Below are positions 61,210 through 64,000 of a stretch of DNA of 64,000 nt, one piece after another. The translations under genes and the position numbers were made by a program. The stretch is taken from NCBI RefSeq assembly GCF_000196675.2, contig NC_015312.1, forward strand, positions 496,001 through 560,000. The letters run 5' to 3'. The notes under the pieces were generated by a model. The model saw only the letters and a list, made by a program, of their open reading frames with translations, was not told where the DNA came from and did not search any database. Origin of the DNA: Pseudonocardia benzenivorans CB1190. Lineage in GTDB: Bacteria; Actinomycetota; Actinomycetes; Mycobacteriales; Pseudonocardiaceae. The stretch's first letter is position 1. Each line of letters opens with the position of its first letter.

Positions 61210-61977
61210 ATGACCGACACCGTGCTGGTCGAGACGCGCGGTCGCGTGCGGGTGGTGACGCTCAACCGGCCCGACCGATACAACGCGATGACCGACGAGC
61301 TGCTCGGCGGGCTGCTCGTCGCCCTCGAGGCGGCCGCGGCCGACGACGCGATCGGCGCCGTCGTCGTCACCGGGGCCGGGAAGGCGTTCTGCGCCGGGGG
61401 CGACCTCGCCGCGATCGACGACTTCCGACCCGACCTGCCGACGGCCGAGCGCACCGCGGCGCTGCAGAACCTGCACCGGTCCAGCCTGCTGCTGCACGAC
61501 ATGCCGAAGGCGACGATCGCGGCCGTCAACGGTCCGTGCGCCGGCGCCGGGCTGTCCCTCGCCTGCGCCGCCGACCTGCGGTTCGCCACCCGGAGCGCGG
61601 TGTTCAAGTCGTCCTTCCTCGGGGTGACGCTCACCGGCGACTTCGGCGGCACGTGGTCGCTGCCGCGGATCGTCGGCTGGGGCCGGGCGCGTGAGATGTA
61701 CCTGCTCGACGAGCGGGTCGACGCCGAGCGCGCCGCGGCGATCGGGCTCGTCTCGTCCGTGCACGACGGCCCCGGGTTCCTCGACGCCGTCCTCGCCCGG
61801 GCCGCGGCGCTGGCCGCCGCACCGGCGGGCACGGTCACGGGGATCAAGGCCAACTTCGCCGACGGCGAGACCTGCGACTTCGCCGCCGGGCTCGACGCGG
61901 AGGCCGTCCGTCAGGTGCAGGCGGTCGAGAGCGCGCTCGAACGCGCCCGAACCGACGTCGAACGGCCCGACGCATGA
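61210..61977 (+). CDS. Enoyl-CoA hydratase/isomerase (crotonase) 2
   Basis: A 255-residue crotonase: GKAFCAGGDLAAIDDF (oxyanion hole), NGPCAGAGLSLACAADL and GVTLTGDFGGTWSLPRIVG. In the last segment an Asp stands where many hydratases have Glu, so isomerase or other crotonase chemistry is possible. It is coupled by a four-base overlap to the carboxyltransferase, an arrangement recalling leucine (Liu) and terpene (Atu) degradation, where a crotonase hydrates the carboxylated product. Confidence 0.9.
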   Translation: MTDTVLVETRGRVRVVTLNRPDRYNAMTDELLGGLLVALEAAAADDAIGAVVVTGAGKAFCAGGDLAAIDDFRPDLPTAERTAALQNLHRSSLLLHDMPKATIAAVNGPCAGAGLSLACAADLRFATRSAVFKSSFLGVTLTGDFGGTWSLPRIVGWGRAREMYLLDERVDAERAAAIGLVSSVHDGPGFLDAVLARAAALAAAPAGTVTGIKANFADGETCDFAAGLDAEAVRQVQAVESALERARTDVERPDA

Positions 61978-63371
61978 GCGCCGCTGTCGAGTACGCCGTC
62001 GACGCCGCCGAGCGCGACCCGGTCGAGCGGCTGCGGGCGCTGTGCGACACGGGCAGCCTGCGCGACGTCGTCGCCGTCGACGGGCTCGCGGCCGGGCGCG
62101 GCACGCTCGACGGCGTCGCCGCCCGAGTGTTCGCCACCGACCCGCGCGTGCAGGGTGGCGCGCTCGGGAGCGCCGGGTGCGCCCTCGTGGTCGCCGGCTA
62201 CGAGTCGGCGCTGGCCGCGGGCGAACCGGTCGTCGGCATCTGGCAGTCGGGCGGGGCGCGGTTGCGCGAGGGCGCCCGCAGCCTCGACGCGATCGGCCGG
62301 GTCTTCCGGGTGATGACCCGGGCCAGCGGCCGGATCCCGCAGGTCAGCGTCGTGCTCGGGCCCTCGGCGGGCGGCGCCGCGTACGGCCCCGCGCTCACCG
62401 ACGTCGTCGTGCTGGGTCCGGACGCCCGCGTCTTCGTCACCGGACCCGACGTCGTCCGCAGTGTGACCGGCGAGGACGTCGACGCGCTCTCGCTGGGCGG
62501 CCCCCAGGTGCACGCCCGGCAGTCCGGCGTCGCGCACGTGACCAGCCCGACGGTCGGCGCCGCGTTCGAGCGCGCCCGTGAGATCACCGCGCTGCTCGCG
62601 GACCGTCGGCGGCGCGGACCGGTGCTGCGCGGCGAGGTCGACCCGGGTGCGCTGCTGCCGTCGAACGTGCGCCGGGCCTATGACGTGCGACCCGTCGTCG
62701 ACGCCCTGCTGGACGCGCCCGCCGTCGAGCTGGCCCCGGGGTGGGCGCCGAACGTCGTGACGGCACTCGGCCGCATCGACGGCCGCTCGGTGGGGGTGCT
62801 CGCCAACAACCCGCTGCGGCTGGGCGGCTGCCTCACCGCGGCGTCCTCGGACAAGGCGGCGCGGTTCGTCCGGACCTGCGACGCGCTGGGCGTCCCCCTC
62901 GTCGTGCTCGTCGACGTGCCCGGCTACCTGCCCGGCGGCGCCCAGGAGCTCGACGGCGTGGTGCGCCGCGGCGCGAAACTGTTGCACGCCTTCGCTTGCG
63001 CCGAGGTGCCGCGGGTGACCGTGGTGACGCGCAAGGCCTACGGCGGCGCCTACATCGCGATGAACAGCGCCTCGCTGGGATCGACCAGGGTGTTCGCCTG
63101 GCCGGGCGCCGTCGTCGACGTGATGAGCCCCGTCGCCGCCGTCCGGGTCCTGAACCGGCGCGAACTCGCCGGGCTCGAAGGAGCCGCGCGCGCGGAGGCC
63201 GAGTCCGCTCTCGCCGCCCGGCACAGCGAGACCACGGGCGGGCTCGCCGAGGCCGTCGCCGACGGGTTCGTCGACGAGATCGTCGAGCCCGCGGAGACCC
63301 GCGCTGCGATCGTCCGCACGCTCGCCGCCGCGGGTGACGGTCGCGGCCGACCCGGGAACATCCCGCTGTGA
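61974..63371 (+). CDS. Acyl-CoA carboxylase beta subunit (carboxyltransferase)
   Basis: A 465-residue biotin-dependent carboxyltransferase with the N half (VVGIWQSGGARLREGARSLD, VLGPSAGGAAYGPALTDVVV) and C half (VDVPGYLPGGAQELDGVVRR, VTRKAYGGAYIAMNS). It transfers CO2 from carboxybiotin to an acyl-CoA. It is somewhat shorter than the roughly 510-540 residues of PccB/AccD. No alpha subunit is present; the free biotin carrier at 47847, under the same operator type, is a candidate partner. Start ATG 61974 and stop overlap neighbours by four bases. Confidence 0.9.
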   Translation: MSAAVEYAVDAAERDPVERLRALCDTGSLRDVVAVDGLAAGRGTLDGVAARVFATDPRVQGGALGSAGCALVVAGYESALAAGEPVVGIWQSGGARLREGARSLDAIGRVFRVMTRASGRIPQVSVVLGPSAGGAAYGPALTDVVVLGPDARVFVTGPDVVRSVTGEDVDALSLGGPQVHARQSGVAHVTSPTVGAAFERAREITALLADRRRRGPVLRGEVDPGALLPSNVRRAYDVRPVVDALLDAPAVELAPGWAPNVVTALGRIDGRSVGVLANNPLRLGGCLTAASSDKAARFVRTCDALGVPLVVLVDVPGYLPGGAQELDGVVRRGAKLLHAFACAEVPRVTVVTRKAYGGAYIAMNSASLGSTRVFAWPGAVVDVMSPVAAVRVLNRRELAGLEGAARAEAESALAARHSETTGGLAEAVADGFVDEIVEPAETRAAIVRTLAAAGDGRGRPGNIPL

Positions 63372-64000
63372 GCAGCACCGACGCCGAGGCGACGGCCTCG
63401 CTGACCCCACGCGGGCGCCGTACCCGCCATGCGCTCGTCGACGCGGCCAAGGAGGTCTTCGAGCGCGACGGCTTCGCCGCCCGGATCACCGACATCGCCG
63501 AGCACGCGGGCGTCGCGCACGGCACCTTCTACACCTACTTCGAGTCGAAGGAGGAGATCTTCCTCGCGGTCAGCCAGGAGCTGCTCGAGGAGTTCTTCCC
63601 CGGACGCCCCCGCACGGACGCCCCGGCCCCGCGCGACGCATACGCCGCCATCGAGTCCACCAACCGGCAGTACCTCGAGTCCTACCGGCGGCACGGGCGG
63701 CTGATGGTGCTGTGGGAGGAGATGCCCGGGGTCAGCCCAGGGCTCTCCGGCCTGATCGACGACGCGCGCGCCGCCGTCGTCGACCGCACGCGGCGGGCGA
63801 TCCTGCGGCTGCAGTCCGCGGGCGCGGCGGACCCGGCCGTCGACGCCAGGTACGCCGCGCACGCGTTGGGCGGCATGGTCAACCGGTTCGCCTACGGCTG
63901 GGTCAGCCGTGACGAGGAGTTCGACCTCGACACCGCCGTGACCCAGCTGAGCCTGCTGTGGGCCAACGCGTTGCGCGTCCCGGTCCCGGTTCCCCAGCGG
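63368..64000 (+). CDS. TetR-family regulator 2 of the acyl-CoA cluster (3' end outside)
   Basis: At least 211 residues, still open at the window edge. The HTH is RHALVDAAKEVFERDGFAAR, ITDIAEHAGVAHGTFYTYFE. The C-terminus reads QLSLLWANALRVPVPVPQ. It is a paralogue of regulator 1 at 51533, and the two bracket the importer half of the cluster. GTG 63368 overlaps the carboxyltransferase stop, so it is made with the enzymes it may control. Only a few residues are likely missing. Confidence 0.9.
   Translation, partial: MSSTDAEATASLTPRGRRTRHALVDAAKEVFERDGFAARITDIAEHAGVAHGTFYTYFESKEEIFLAVSQELLEEFFPGRPRTDAPAPRDAYAAIESTNRQYLESYRRHGRLMVLWEEMPGVSPGLSGLIDDARAAVVDRTRRAILRLQSAGAADPAVDARYAAHALGGMVNRFAYGWVSRDEEFDLDTAVTQLSLLWANALRVPVPVPQR

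Overview
The window is a very GC-rich actinobacterial chromosome segment. The gene set (mycothiol synthase, a GlnR regulator, an LmeA-like lipomannan factor, PHO boxes of GTTCA(C/T) direct repeats, many leaderless GTG starts) points to the Mycobacteriales/Pseudonocardiales; a Pseudonocardia-like organism is my best guess from general gene content, not from a search.

Region 1 (about 1-18.5 kb) is conserved core. It holds a nitrobindin with a coupled tiny membrane peptide, a sulfur operon (sseC, thiosulfate sulfurtransferase, DUF4395) preceded by an unannotated Cys-containing leader peptide, a thioredoxin, an LmeA-like lipoprotein, glnR, mshD, the pstSCAB phosphate transporter and two phoU genes flanking a dodecin. 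PHO-box-like repeats precede pstS and both phoU genes. An LCP cell-wall ligase, a GGDEF protein, dusB, a Cu-only-looking SodC and a VOC protein follow.

Region 2 (18.5-37.5 kb) is accessory. It has an orphan zinc-ribbon/kinase-dimerisation protein lacking the phospho-His, a methyltransferase, a triple RidA fusion and a DksA-like protein. A small island (22.6-26.75 kb) follows, bounded by an intact tRNA-Lys and a duplicated tRNA 3' half; it carries a MocR regulator, an MFS exporter, an NAD(P)-binding protein and IS481 debris. Then come transporters, a PAP2 phosphatase, a CPBP protease, and a ketone-oxidation set (esterase plus Baeyer-Villiger monooxygenase) with a divergent AcoR-type activator. 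Two gene fragments that look like the product of one deletion and a tRNA-Gly close the region.

Region 3 (37.5-44.6 kb) has a quinone oxidoreductase, a P450 with a degenerate I-helix divergent from an unusually long TetR regulator, a membrane protein, an ArsR-type regulator and an IS110 element placed directly in front of that regulator.

Region 4 (44.6-64 kb) is the most interesting part: a large acyl-CoA cluster comprising two acyl-CoA ligases, an SDR, an NTF2-like protein, a free biotin carrier, two crotonases, a MaoC-like protein, an ACAD10-type phosphotransferase, a lone ketosynthase, a complete branched-chain-type ABC importer, an alpha-methylacyl-CoA racemase, a carboxyltransferase and two paralogous TetR regulators. 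Six copies of one palindrome (ideal form TTGACGTCGACGTCAA) lie in five of its intergenic regions. In most of them the palindrome contains the -35 TTGACG of a recognisable promoter, so it defines a regulon. The content suggests import and degradation of a methyl-branched or carboxylation-requiring acid; the substrate is unknown.
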